Source: JACVRW01 sp963814095
GTDB taxonomy: Bacteria; Actinomycetota; Thermoleophilia; Solirubrobacterales; Thermoleophilaceae
DNA length: 64,000 nucleotides
Reading direction: 5' to 3'
NCBI GenBank assembly: GCA_963814095.1
Contig: CAWFBT010000028.1
Location: forward strand, 1 to 64,000
The stretch's first letter is position 1. Each line of letters opens with the position of its first letter. Position numbers and translations under genes: made by a program. Positions 48,877 through 57,921 of this stretch are shown piece after piece. The notes below the pieces were generated by a model. That model saw only the letters and a program-made list of their open reading frames with translations, made no database searches and was not told the DNA's origin.

Positions 48877-50118
48877 TCATGCTCGTGGAACGAGGCTGCG
48901 GAACTGCTCGCCGCGGTCCTCGAAGTCGCGGAACTGATCGAAGCTCGCGCAGGCGGGTGAGAGCAGCACCACATCGCCGGCCACGGCGGCCTCGGAGGCC
49001 TCGCGCATCGCGGTCTCGAGATCGCGGCTGCGGATCAGCGGGGCGGTGCCCTCGAGGTCCTCCGCGAGCAGCTCCGCGGCCTCGCCGATCAGGTAACAGG
49101 CCCGGCAGCGCTCGGCCACCGGCTCGCGCAGCTCACGGAAGCTGCCCCCCTTGAGGCTGCCGCCGAGGATCGCGTGGACGCCGCCGCCGAACGACTCGAG
49201 CCCGCGCCGGGCGGAGGCGACGTTGGTGGCCTTGGAGTCGTTGACGTACAGGACCCCGCCGACCGTGCCGACCTCCTCGAGCCGATGCGGCACGCCCGCG
49301 AAGCCACGCAGCGCGGCCGCCACCGCCTCGGCTGGAACGCCGGACGCCAGCGCGGCCGCGGAGGCGCCCATCGCGTTCTCGAGGTTGTGCGGCCCGCGCA
49401 GGCGGATCTCATTCGCCGGGAGCGGCAGCTCGGCGGGGTCGCCGAACGTGATCCGCCGGCCCGAGCCCGGCAGCTCGAAGCCGGGCGGCGCCACGGCCAC
49501 CTGCTCGGGCGCCTGGTTGCGGAACATCCGCAGCTTCGCCTCGCGGTAGGCCGCGACGGTGCCGTGCCGGTCGAGATGGTCCTCCTCGATGTTGAGCAGC
49601 AGGGCGGTGTCGGGCGCGAACAGCTCCGAGTCCTCGGCCTGGAAGCTCGATACCTCGCACACGACGGTCACGTCGTCGCCGAGGTCACCGACGAGCGAAG
49701 ACAGCGGCGTGCCCACGTTGCCCGCCACCGCCACGGGCAGGTCCGCGGCGCGCCAGATCGCTCCGAGCAGCTCGGCGGTGGTGGTCTTGCCGTTCGTGCC
49801 GGTGACCGCCACGAAGCGGCCCGGCAGCAGCCGCCAGGCGAGCTCGAGCTCACCCAGCACGGGCAGCCCGCGCTCGCGCGCGGCCGCGATCACCGGCGCC
49901 TCGTTCGGCACGCCCGGGCTCTTCACCACGCATGCGACACGCCCGAGCAGCTCCAGCCCGTCGCTCTCCAGCATCGCCTCGATGCCGGCGGGCGGCTCGG
50001 GGCGGCCGCTGTCCACGCCCAGCACCTCCCCGTGCGCGAGCAGCACGCGCGCGGCGGCGGCGCCTGAGCGCGCCAGCCCAACGATCAGATACGGCCCCTC
50101 GGGGAGGGGCGGCCTCAT
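48877..50118 (-). CDS. murD: UDP-N-acetylmuramoyl-L-alanine-D-glutamate ligase
   Basis: A 413-residue ligase adding D-Glu. LIVGLARSGAAAARVLLAHG is the N-terminal UDP-binding region, TGTNGKTTTAELLG the P-loop near residue 112, LLNIEEDHLDRHG the central motif, and YVNDSKATNVASARRGLESF the C-terminal domain. The long open frame reading through from murF is an artefact of the murF frameshift. The ATG at 50118 overlaps the mraY stop. Confidence 0.96.
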   Translation of the reverse strand: MRPPLPEGPYLIVGLARSGAAAARVLLAHGEVLGVDSGRPEPPAGIEAMLESDGLELLGRVACVVKSPGVPNEAPVIAAARERGLPVLGELELAWRLLPGRFVAVTGTNGKTTTAELLGAIWRAADLPVAVAGNVGTPLSSLVGDLGDDVTVVCEVSSFQAEDSELFAPDTALLLNIEEDHLDRHGTVAAYREAKLRMFRNQAPEQVAVAPPGFELPGSGRRITFGDPAELPLPANEIRLRGPHNLENAMGASAAALASGVPAEAVAAALRGFAGVPHRLEEVGTVGGVLYVNDSKATNVASARRGLESFGGGVHAILGGSLKGGSFRELREPVAERCRACYLIGEAAELLAEDLEGTAPLIRSRDLETAMREASEAAVAGDVVLLSPACASFDQFRDFEDRGEQFRSLVPRA

Positions 50119-51089
50119 GGCGTGATCGACGCCTGGTAGAGCGTGAAGCCGACGGCGCCGCAGATCGCGGCCACGATCCAGAAGCGCAGGATGATCTTCG
50201 TCTCCGACCAGCCGGCCAGCTCGAAGTGGTGGTGGATCGGCGCCATCAGGAACACGCGCTTGCGGAAGCGCTGGAAGCTGAACACCTGGATCGCCACCGA
50301 CAGCGCCTCCATCACGAAGATGCCGCCGATGATGATCAGCAGCACCTCGTTCTTGGTCACCACCGACAGGCCCGCGATCGCGCCGCCGAGGCCGAGCGAG
50401 CCCGTATCGCCCATGAACACAGACGCCGGGAACGAGTTGAACCAGAGGAAGCCGACGCACGCTCCCACGAGGCAGGCCGACAGCAGCGCAAGGTCCCCCT
50501 GGCCCTGGGTGATGAACGTCATCGCCGTGAACGCGAGGAACACGATCGCGCAGCAGCCGGCGGCGAGCCCGTCGAGCCCGTCGGTCAGGTTCACGCCATT
50601 GGTGGCACCCGCGATCACGAGGAAGATCAGGATCGGGTAGGCCAGGCCGAGGTCGACCGACGCGTCGATGATGCGCAGGTTGAGCGTGTCCCGGAACTCG
50701 AGGTACTGGGTCACGACCAGCCAGAGCGCAATCGCAGTGAGCGCCTGGACGGCCAGCTTGGTGCGACCCGAGACGCCCAGCGAGCGGCGCTTGCGGAGCT
50801 TCGTGATGTCGTCGGCGAAGCCGAGCGCGGCCATCACGAGCGCCGTGCCGAGCACGGCCAGGCTCGCCGCTCTGTATTCGGACAGGATCAGGAACGGCAC
50901 GCAGACCGCCAGGAGGAGCGCGAGCCCGCCCATCGTCGGCGTGCCCGCCTTGCCGGCGTGCGCAGCCGGACCCTCCTCGCGGATGTGCTGCCCGAACTCC
51001 TTGAGCCGCAGGTACTCGATGAAGCGCGGCCCGAGGAACATGCAGATGAGCAGGGAGGCAGAGCCCCCAATGACGATCTCGCCCAGCAT
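50115..51089 (-). CDS. mraY: Phospho-MurNAc-pentapeptide transferase
   Basis: A 324-residue integral membrane enzyme making lipid I, with about ten membrane segments. Active-site motifs are GFADDITKLRKRRSLG (Asp pair), TNGVNLTDGLDGLAAG, FLWFNSFPASVFMGDTGSLGLGG and MAPIHHHFELAGWSETKI. It is coupled to murD and starts just before the murF stop. Confidence 0.97.
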   Translation of the reverse strand: MLGEIVIGGSASLLICMFLGPRFIEYLRLKEFGQHIREEGPAAHAGKAGTPTMGGLALLLAVCVPFLILSEYRAASLAVLGTALVMAALGFADDITKLRKRRSLGVSGRTKLAVQALTAIALWLVVTQYLEFRDTLNLRIIDASVDLGLAYPILIFLVIAGATNGVNLTDGLDGLAAGCCAIVFLAFTAMTFITQGQGDLALLSACLVGACVGFLWFNSFPASVFMGDTGSLGLGGAIAGLSVVTKNEVLLIIIGGIFVMEALSVAIQVFSFQRFRKRVFLMAPIHHHFELAGWSETKIILRFWIVAAICGAVGFTLYQASITP

Positions 51090-52431
51090 TTAGCTGAGGA
51101 CCCGCTCCAGGCCCACCGAGCGCGAGCCCTTGACGAGCACCCGGTCCCCGGGCCGGCCCAGCTCCTCGAGCAGCGCGGCCGCCTCCTCGGGAGTGGCGAC
51201 CGCGTGCGCCTCGCCGTCGAAGCCCTCGAGGTAGGCGAGCGCGGGCGCGCCCACCGGCACGAGCACGTCGACGCCGGCGCGGCCGGCGTGCGCGCCGATC
51301 TCGCGGTGGTAGGCCTCCGAGTCCTCGCCCAGCTCGGCCATCGTGCCGAGGATCGCTATCCGGCGCTCGGCGGGCGCCCGGGAGAGATGGTCGAGGGCCG
51401 CCCGCATCGACATTGGATTGGCGTTGTAGCAGTCGTTGACCACGGTCACGCCTCCGGGAAGCTCGACGACCTCGCCGCGCAGCGACGAGAACTTGACGTC
51501 GAGCCTGCCGCCCACGGGCAGCCCGAGCGCCCGAGCGGCCGCGACCGCGGCGCAGGTGTTCAGCAGGTTGTGCGGCTCGGAGTAGGGCAGCTCGAGAGCG
51601 AAGCGCTGAGCCGCGCGCCTCGAACTCGGCGCGGCCGGCATCCATCGCCAGCAGCTGGACCTGGCCGCCGGGCCCGAAGGTCCAGGTGTCGAGGTCGTCA
51701 CGCAGGTGGGCGTCGAGCAGCGGCTCGCTCGCCGGGACCACGCAGGCGGCGCCCGGGCGCAGGTCGCGGATCAGCTCGGCCTTGGCGGCCGCGACCCGCT
51801 CGACGGTGCCGAGCAGCTCGAGATGGACAGGGCCCACGTTCACGATTACGCCCACGTCCGGCTCGGCGATCCCTGCGAGCTCCGCGATCTGACCCTCGCC
51901 GCGCATCGCCATCTCGAGCACGAGCGCGTGGACGCCGCGGCTCGCCTCGAGGATCGTGAGCGGCAACCCGATCTCGGTGTTGAAGTTCTCGCGGCTCGCG
52001 TGCGCGCCGATCAGCGCCGCGAGGATGTCCTTCGTCGAGGTCTTGCCGGTCGAGCCGGTCACGCCCACGACCGGGACGCCGAGCTCGCGTCGCCAGGCAT
52101 GCGCGAGCCGCTGCAGCGAGAGCAGCGGGTCGGGGCTGACGATCACGCTCGCCGAGGCACAGGCGCTGTCGCCGACGGCGCCCTCGACCGCGTCGCGGGC
52201 CCGTTCGCGGTGGGCCGGCCCGACCAGCACCCCCCAGGCGCCCTGCTCGAGCGCCGCCGCCGCGAACTCACCGCCGTCGGCGCTGGCGCCGGGCAGCCCC
52301 ACGAACAGGTCGCCGGGCCCGACTGCGCGCGAGTCGATCACGGCCCGGTCCGGACCGCCGCGCTCCGGCATGCCCGCCACGAGCTCGCCCTCCGCCGCCG
52401 CGGCGATGCGCGCCGCGCTGAGATCGATCAC
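51090..52431 (-). CDS. murF: UDP-MurNAc-tripeptide-D-Ala-D-Ala ligase, one-base frameshift near 51611
   Basis: Adds D-Ala-D-Ala to the muramyl tripeptide. Frame one holds DSRAVGPGDLFVGLPG, GVTGSTGKTSTKDI (P-loop) and NVGPVHLELLGT to AEFEAR. Frame two resumes at AQRFALELPYSEPHNLLN and contains VNDCYNANPMSMRAAL and ILGTMAELGEDS. Deleting one base of the CC at 51611-51612 restores a 446-residue ligase, the usual size. MurF is essential where peptidoglycan is made, so this is very likely a sequence error. GTG at 52431 overlaps the murE stop. Confidence 0.9.
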
Positions 52432-53843
52432 GCCCGGTCCCTGGCGGCCATGCGAGCGCGGAGCGCCTCGCGCGCTACCTCGAGGTCGTCGAAGGGCTCC
52501 TTGCGCCCGTTCTCGAACTCCTGACCCTGCTCGTGGCCCTTGCCGGCGATCACGACGATGTCGCCGGGCTCGGCGCTGTCTATCGCGAGTGCGATCGCGC
52601 GGCGGCGGTCCTCCTCGCGCTCAGCGCCCTCGCCGGCGCCCTCCATGATCTCGTCGATGATCGCCTCGGGCTGCTCGCTGCGCGGGTTGTCGGAGGTCAC
52701 GAGCACCCGGTCGGCGAGCCGCCGGGCGGCGTCGCCCATCAGCGGCCGCTTGCCGCGGTCGCGGTCGCCGCCCGCGCCGAACACCGCGTGCAGGCGCCCG
52801 CGCGTGACCTCACGCGCCGCCCGCAGCACGTTCTCGAGCGAATCAGGCGTGTGAGCGTAGTCGACGAGGACGCCGAAGTCCTGCCCCTCGTCGACCGGCT
52901 CGAAGCGGCCGGGAACGCGGCCAAAGCCCTCGAGCGAAATCTCCTCGACGCCGAGCGAGCGCACCGCCGCCAGCGCGCCGACCACGTTCTGGACGTTGAA
53001 GAGACCCGGCAAGGGCGATTCGATCCGCAGCTCCCCGGCGGGCGTCTCGCAGGTGAAGCGCGAGCCCATCAGGTCGAACTCGACGTCGAGGGCCCGGTAG
53101 TCGGCCTCGCGCTCGATCGAGAAGGTCACGCAGTCGATCTCCGCGGCGAGCCGGCGGCCGTAGTCGTCGTCGATGTTCACGACGGCGAGGCCGGCGTCGT
53201 CAAACAGGCGCCGCTTGGCGAGGAAGTAGTCCTCCATCGTCTCGTGGAAGTCGAGGTGGTCCTGGGTCAGGTTGGTGAAGACGCGGCAGCCGAAGGTGAT
53301 TCCGGCCACGCGGCCGAGCTCGAGCGCGTGCGAGGAGACCTCCATCGCGCAGGCCACGTCGCCGCCGTCGAGCATGCGCCGGAACGTGTGCTGGAGGTCG
53401 ATCGCCTCGGGGGTCGTGCGCTCCACCTCCTCCTCGACGCCGGCGACGACTCGTTTGACGGTGCCGAGCAGGCCGCACCGGTGCCCGGCCGCCTCGAACA
53501 GGTGCCGGACCAGGAAGGCCGTGGTCGTCTTGCCGTTGGTGCCGGTGATGCCGACCAGCTGCATCTGTGCCGTCGGATCGCCATAGAAGCGGGCCGCGGC
53601 GGGGCCCATCGCGGCGCGCACGTCGTCGACCACCACCTCGGGCACACCGAGCCCGAGCGGGCGCTCGCAGACGAGCGCCGCGGCGCCGCGCGCGACCGCG
53701 TCGGGCGCGAAGTCGTGGCCGTCGGCGCGGAATCCGGGCACGCAAAAAAAGAGCGCCCCCGGGGTGACGCTCTGGCTCGAGTAGGCGAGTCCCGAGATCT
53801 CGATCTCGGGCGTCCCATTACCCATCAGGTCCCTCAGGGTCAT
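52428..53843 (-). CDS. murE: UDP-MurNAc-L-Ala-D-Glu:meso-diaminopimelate ligase
   Basis: A 471-residue Mur ligase. It has PGALFFCVPG near residue 27, GITGTNGKTTTAF as P-loop, TNLTQDHLDFHET, and DYAHTPDSLENVLRAA. The substrate motif is SDNPRSEQ (DNPR), which specifies meso-diaminopimelate. The ATG at 53843 is preferred; a GTG 12 codons earlier (53879) is possible. The first codons contain an intrinsic-terminator-like element. Immediately upstream, on the opposite strand, starts the GAF/degenerate-GGDEF gene. Confidence 0.95.
   Translation of the reverse strand: MTLRDLMGNGTPEIEISGLAYSSQSVTPGALFFCVPGFRADGHDFAPDAVARGAAALVCERPLGLGVPEVVVDDVRAAMGPAAARFYGDPTAQMQLVGITGTNGKTTTAFLVRHLFEAAGHRCGLLGTVKRVVAGVEEEVERTTPEAIDLQHTFRRMLDGGDVACAMEVSSHALELGRVAGITFGCRVFTNLTQDHLDFHETMEDYFLAKRRLFDDAGLAVVNIDDDYGRRLAAEIDCVTFSIEREADYRALDVEFDLMGSRFTCETPAGELRIESPLPGLFNVQNVVGALAAVRSLGVEEISLEGFGRVPGRFEPVDEGQDFGVLVDYAHTPDSLENVLRAAREVTRGRLHAVFGAGGDRDRGKRPLMGDAARRLADRVLVTSDNPRSEQPEAIIDEIMEGAGEGAEREEDRRRAIALAIDSAEPGDIVVIAGKGHEQGQEFENGRKEPFDDLEVAREALRARMAARDRA
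53744..53772 (-). terminator. Intrinsic-terminator-like hairpin plus U7 inside early murE
   Basis: On the minus strand GAGCGTC pairs with GGCGCTC (one G-U wobble) around an 8-nt loop and is followed directly by seven T. It lies 72-100 nt inside murE. The T run comes from two TTT Phe codons plus TGC, in a genome that strongly prefers TTC. It could attenuate the murE-to-ftsZ transcript when translation is slow. Function is inferred. Confidence 0.5.
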
Positions 53844-53909
53844 GGTGCGGTCGCAGGATATCGAGGGGTCTGGACTCACTTTTTGGCGGAAGCGGCCGAT
53901 ACAGACCCC

Positions 53910-54866
53910 GTGAGCGGCAACGTGCTCAGCGCGCTCGCATTACTGGCAGAGCGCCGATTCCAAAGTTTTTCCGAGGCCGCCGACGGCGTGCTCGACCTGC
54001 TCGAGGGCGAGCTTCCACCCGGTTCGCTGCTGCTTGGGCAGGTGGATTCCGAGGAGGGCGAGCTGCGCCTGATCGACGTGCGCGGCGACGCCCAGGCCAC
54101 GATCCAGGCCGGCTCGACGCTGCCGCTCGCCCGGCACCTGAACGGCGACGGCGGCGGCCTGCTCGACCCCACAGCGCTCGAGCAGCTCGCGGTCCGCTCC
54201 TACCTCGCGATGCCGCTCCAGACCCACGGCAGCGGCGCGATCACACTCTGCGCTCTCTCCCCCACCACCGACCTCTTCACGCGCTCGCACCTCGATCTGC
54301 TCGCCGTTGCGGGACGGCTGCTCACCTACGAGTGGGAGAGCGTCAAGTGGCGCGCCGACCTGCGCCGCCTCAACGAGCGGCTGCGCGACCCCGAGCGCAC
54401 CGACGCCCTCACAGGGCTGCTCAACCGCACGGCCTTCATCGAGGCGCTCGAGCACGAGTGGCGGCTGGCCGAGCGCGGTTCCGCCGAGTCCTACCTGCTT
54501 GCCTGCCGGCTCGCGAATCTGTCCGACGTCGCCGACCGTCACGGCGCCGGGCTCGGCGAGCTGCTGCTACGCGACTCTGCCGACGTGATGGGGGAGGCGA
54601 TTCGCCGCACCGACCACGCCGGGCGGCTCGGCGATGACGTGCTGGGCGCCGTGCTAGTCGGCTGCAAGGGCCCGGAGGGCGCCGACGCGTTCTTCGAGCG
54701 CTTCAAGCACGCGCTGGCGCGCGTCACGAGCGAGCGGCCCGCGACGCTCGAGGTCGCGTACGCGGTGCTGGCGCTCGGGAAGTCCGAGTCGCCCGAGGAC
54801 GCGCTCCGAGATATAGAGAAGGCGGCCAGGAAGGCAAAGGTCGCGGTTGCCGGAGGTACATCATGA
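53910..54866 (+). CDS. GAF plus degenerate GGDEF protein
   Basis: A 318-residue cytoplasmic protein. The N-terminal half has a GAF-like pattern (LPPGSLLLGQVDSEEGELRLIDV ... YLAMPLQTHGSGAITLCALSP). The second half keeps the GGDEF-domain entry DALTGLLNRTAFIEAL, but the catalytic site reads RLGDDVLGAVL in place of GGDEF and no I-site is present. It should not make cyclic di-GMP and may bind a nucleotide or act as scaffold. The GTG at 53910 lacks a Shine-Dalgarno. Its stop overlaps the next gene's ATG, and both are antisense within the dcw cluster. Confidence 0.72.
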   Translation: MSGNVLSALALLAERRFQSFSEAADGVLDLLEGELPPGSLLLGQVDSEEGELRLIDVRGDAQATIQAGSTLPLARHLNGDGGGLLDPTALEQLAVRSYLAMPLQTHGSGAITLCALSPTTDLFTRSHLDLLAVAGRLLTYEWESVKWRADLRRLNERLRDPERTDALTGLLNRTAFIEALEHEWRLAERGSAESYLLACRLANLSDVADRHGAGLGELLLRDSADVMGEAIRRTDHAGRLGDDVLGAVLVGCKGPEGADAFFERFKHALARVTSERPATLEVAYAVLALGKSESPEDALRDIEKAARKAKVAVAGGTS

Positions 54867-56221
54867 GCACGAAGGAAGCCAAGCCCGCCGCCCCGCCCAA
54901 GGGCGTGATCCCGCCCACGGCGCCGGGCGGGCGTACCGGGTTCCTGAGCGACGTGATCGTCGATCTCGGCTTCGCCGAGCGTGAGGCGGTGGAGCAGGCG
55001 GTGCGCGCCGCCCGCAGCCCGGGAACGACCGTGGCGCGGGTGCTCGTCGAATCGGGCGCGATCACCGAGGAGCAGCTCGCGCACGCGACGGCCGAGCGCT
55101 ACGGGATCGCGTACATCGACCTCGGCAGCTTCGCGGTCGAGGCCAGCGCCGCCAACCTGATCAAGCCGTCGGCGGCCAAGCGCTACCAGGCCGTGCCGGT
55201 CGGCTTCGTGGGCGGCGGCCTGCTGGTGGCGATGGCCGACCCCGCCGATGCGCTCGGGGTCAACGACATCGCCGTGATGACGAAGATGGACGTGAAGCCC
55301 GCCGTGGCCTCCCGCCCCGCGCTCGACGCTCTGCTCGAGGCGCTGCCACTGATCGAGGACCTGGACGGCGGAGACGCGGGCTCCCAGGTCGCGGCGGAGG
55401 ATCCCGCGCGCGACTACGCGGCCGCGGAGGAGCCCGCGCCCTCCGCCTCGTCCGCCGTCTTCTGGCAGGCGGACGACGCCGGCGGGAACGGCGTGCAGGA
55501 GAGCCTGCCCGAGGACACGGAGCCCGAGCCGCCCGCCACCGAGGCCGGCGACAGCGAGGAGACCTCGCGGCTGCGCGCGGAGCTCGACCAGGCGACCGCC
55601 CGCGCCCGTGACGCCGAGCGGGCTGCCGAGGAGGCCGGAGCGCTCCAGGAGGAGCTCGCCTCGGTCAAGAAGGAGCTCAAGCGGGCGCGCGCCGACGTGG
55701 ACGTGCGGACCGAGGAGATGGACTCGCTGCGGGAGCGGCTCACGAGCGCGGAGACCGAGCTCGTGCGAGCGCGTGCGGGCGCTGAGGAGGCGGATGCGTT
55801 GCGCGAGCGGCTCGAGGGCCTCGAGGCCGAGCTCGCGCAGTCGCGCTCGGCGGCCGAGGACGCCGCGGGCCAGAAGGACGAGGCCCGCGCGGCGCTGGAG
55901 GAGGCCGAGCAGCGCATCGAGGAGCTCGAGGACGCCGACCGGCGCGCCGAGCAGGCGCGCCAGGCACTCGCCGAGATGCGCGAGGAGAACGAGCGCCAGC
56001 GCGAGCAGCAGCTGATCGAGGAGCGCGAGCTGCGCCGTCAGCTCGAGGAGGCCACCGGCCGCCGCGGCGAGCTCGAGGAGCGGCTCGCCGAGGTCGAGGG
56101 CTCGGCGTTCGCGGCCGAGCGCGCCTTCGAGGAGCTGCGCGGGGCGCAGCAGCGCATGCGCGAGGCCTTGCGGGCGCTCGCCGGGGACGCCGAGTCAGAG
56201 CCCGAGCAGGCCGAGGACTAG
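54863..56221 (+). CDS. MshEN (GspE N-terminal)-domain protein with long coiled coil
   Basis: A 452-residue protein. Residues 25-165 resemble the N-terminal domain of GspE/PilB ATPases: FLSDVIVDLGFAEREAVEQAV, then TTVARVLVESGAITEEQLAHATAERYGIAYIDL, a fold known to bind cyclic di-GMP in MshE. No ATPase domain follows. An acidic Ala/Pro linker (170-225) leads to a coiled coil from about 228 to 440 with many EELR/AELE heptads. It is coupled to the degenerate-GGDEF gene (ATGA) and shares a CTAG stop with opposing ftsI. A polar or septal scaffold is a guess. Confidence 0.75.
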   Translation: MSTKEAKPAAPPKGVIPPTAPGGRTGFLSDVIVDLGFAEREAVEQAVRAARSPGTTVARVLVESGAITEEQLAHATAERYGIAYIDLGSFAVEASAANLIKPSAAKRYQAVPVGFVGGGLLVAMADPADALGVNDIAVMTKMDVKPAVASRPALDALLEALPLIEDLDGGDAGSQVAAEDPARDYAAAEEPAPSASSAVFWQADDAGGNGVQESLPEDTEPEPPATEAGDSEETSRLRAELDQATARARDAERAAEEAGALQEELASVKKELKRARADVDVRTEEMDSLRERLTSAETELVRARAGAEEADALRERLEGLEAELAQSRSAAEDAAGQKDEARAALEEAEQRIEELEDADRRAEQARQALAEMREENERQREQQLIEERELRRQLEEATGRRGELEERLAEVEGSAFAAERAFEELRGAQQRMREALRALAGDAESEPEQAED

Positions 56222-57921
56222 CTCGGCGGGATCTTCAGGTACGGCAGGGCGAACTCCATGATTCGCTCGAACGCCGGCGCCGCCACAGTTCCGCCGTAGT
56301 AGTCGCCGCGCGGCGTGTCGACCATGACCGCGACCAGCAGGCGCGGGTCCTTCGCGGGCGCGAAGCCGATGAACGAGGCGATGAAGTCCGTCTTCGAGTA
56401 GCCGCCCTTGATCGCCTTCTCGGCCGTGCCGGTCTTGCCCGCGAGCGTGTAACCGTCGACCGACGCCTCCGGGGCCGTCCCGCCCGCGGCGAGCACGCCC
56501 TCGAGCATCTTCGCCACCTCGCCGGCCGTGCGCCGTGACAGGACGCGCTTGGGCGGCGGCCGGTTGCCCTGGATGATGTAGGGGCGGCGCATCACGCCGT
56601 GGTTCGCGATCGCCGTAAACCCGGACGCCATCTGCATCGGCGTGACCGCGATGCCCTGGCCGATCGGCATGTTGCCCATCGACGAGCCCGAATAGTTCTC
56701 GGGGCGCAGCACGATGCCGCCCTCCTCGCCGGGGAGGTCGACACCGGTGGGCTTGCCGAAGCCGAAGCGGCGCACCCAGCGGTCGAAGCGCGTCGGTCCG
56801 AGCTTCAGCCCGATCATCACCGAGCCCACGTTCGACGAGCGCGCGAGGATGTCGGCGACGCTGAAGGTCCCGCCGCCGCCGTCGTGGGCCTCCCCCACGG
56901 TGCGGTCGGCGACCTGGATCAGCGGCGGCACGGACATGGTCGTCTCCGGCGTCACGAGGCCCTCCTCGATCGCGCCGGCGACGGTGAAGGCCTTGAACGT
57001 CGAGCCGGGCTCGTAGTTCGCCTGGATCGCGCGGTTGCGGCGCGCGTACTCGGGCGCGCCATCCGGGTCATTGGCGTCCACGCGCGGCCAGTTCGCGAGC
57101 GCCAGGATCTCGCCGCTGCGCGGGTCCATCACGACGGCGGTGGCGCCCTGCGGCGTGTAGGTCTGGCCGACCTCGGCGAGCACGGCCTCGGTGCGCTCCT
57201 GGATGCGGGCGTCGAGCGTCAGCTTCAGGTCCTCACCCGGCTCCGAGCGCTCGACCTCGACCATGCTGATCGGCTCGCCGAGGGCGTCCTTGACGAGCTG
57301 GCGCTTGCCGTCCTTGCCGTGCAGGAGCTCGTCCTGCGAGTACTCGAGCCCGGCGAGCCCGGTGTTCTCGGTGCCCACCATGCCGAGCACCTGGGCGGCG
57401 AGGTTGCCCTGCGGGTAGGTCCGCTTCGGCTCGACGACGGTCCCGATGCCCTCGAGGCCGAGCTCCTCGATCTGATGGCCGAGCGTGGCGTCCATCTTCT
57501 GCCGCAGGTACACGAAGGTCGAGTCCTTGTCCGAGAGCTTCTCGAGCAGCTCGCTCTCGGTGCGGCCGATCAGCGGCGCGATGCGGGCCGCAACCTTCGC
57601 GGGATCGTCGATCAGGATCGGGTGCGCGAACACCGTGACGGAGTCCTCGGAGACGGCCAGGTCGATGCCGTTGCGGTCCGTGATCGTGCCGCGGCGCGCG
57701 TTGACGATGAGGTCCTCGATCTGCTGCGAGACGGCCCGGTCGGCGAGGTCGTCCGAGCGGACCGTGCCCAGCCAGGTGGCGCGCAGCGCGGCAAGGCCGA
57801 GCAGGACCAGGAAGCACGCGAACAGGAGCCCGACGCGGCGATCGATCAGCCGCGCGGGACTGGACTTGCGGCTCCTCCCCGGCGGCCGCCGCGTGGGCGG
57901 GCGGCTGCGGGTGGCCGGCAT
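56218..57921 (-). CDS. ftsI: Septal transpeptidase FtsI (penicillin-binding protein, class B)
   Basis: A 567-residue class B PBP. A basic N-terminal tail precedes one membrane segment (VGLLFACFLVLLGLAALRATW). The dimerisation region has RGTITDRNG and KRTYPQGNLAAQVLG. The transpeptidase domain has EPGSTFK (SxxK Ser), RSSNVG (SxN) and LAGKTGTAEK (KTG). No PASTA domains follow. It cross-links septal peptidoglycan with FtsW. Its start overlaps the ftsL stop. Confidence 0.95.
   Translation of the reverse strand: MPATRSRPPTRRPPGRSRKSSPARLIDRRVGLLFACFLVLLGLAALRATWLGTVRSDDLADRAVSQQIEDLIVNARRGTITDRNGIDLAVSEDSVTVFAHPILIDDPAKVAARIAPLIGRTESELLEKLSDKDSTFVYLRQKMDATLGHQIEELGLEGIGTVVEPKRTYPQGNLAAQVLGMVGTENTGLAGLEYSQDELLHGKDGKRQLVKDALGEPISMVEVERSEPGEDLKLTLDARIQERTEAVLAEVGQTYTPQGATAVVMDPRSGEILALANWPRVDANDPDGAPEYARRNRAIQANYEPGSTFKAFTVAGAIEEGLVTPETTMSVPPLIQVADRTVGEAHDGGGGTFSVADILARSSNVGSVMIGLKLGPTRFDRWVRRFGFGKPTGVDLPGEEGGIVLRPENYSGSSMGNMPIGQGIAVTPMQMASGFTAIANHGVMRRPYIIQGNRPPPKRVLSRRTAGEVAKMLEGVLAAGGTAPEASVDGYTLAGKTGTAEKAIKGGYSKTDFIASFIGFAPAKDPRLLVAVMVDTPRGDYYGGTVAAPAFERIMEFALPYLKIPPS

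Noticed and set aside
48877..52431. Single 1184-residue open frame spanning murF and murD
   Set aside because: The central part is Arg-rich nonsense over mraY. It arises because the murF frameshift joins the murD frame; murF, mraY and murD are separate genes.
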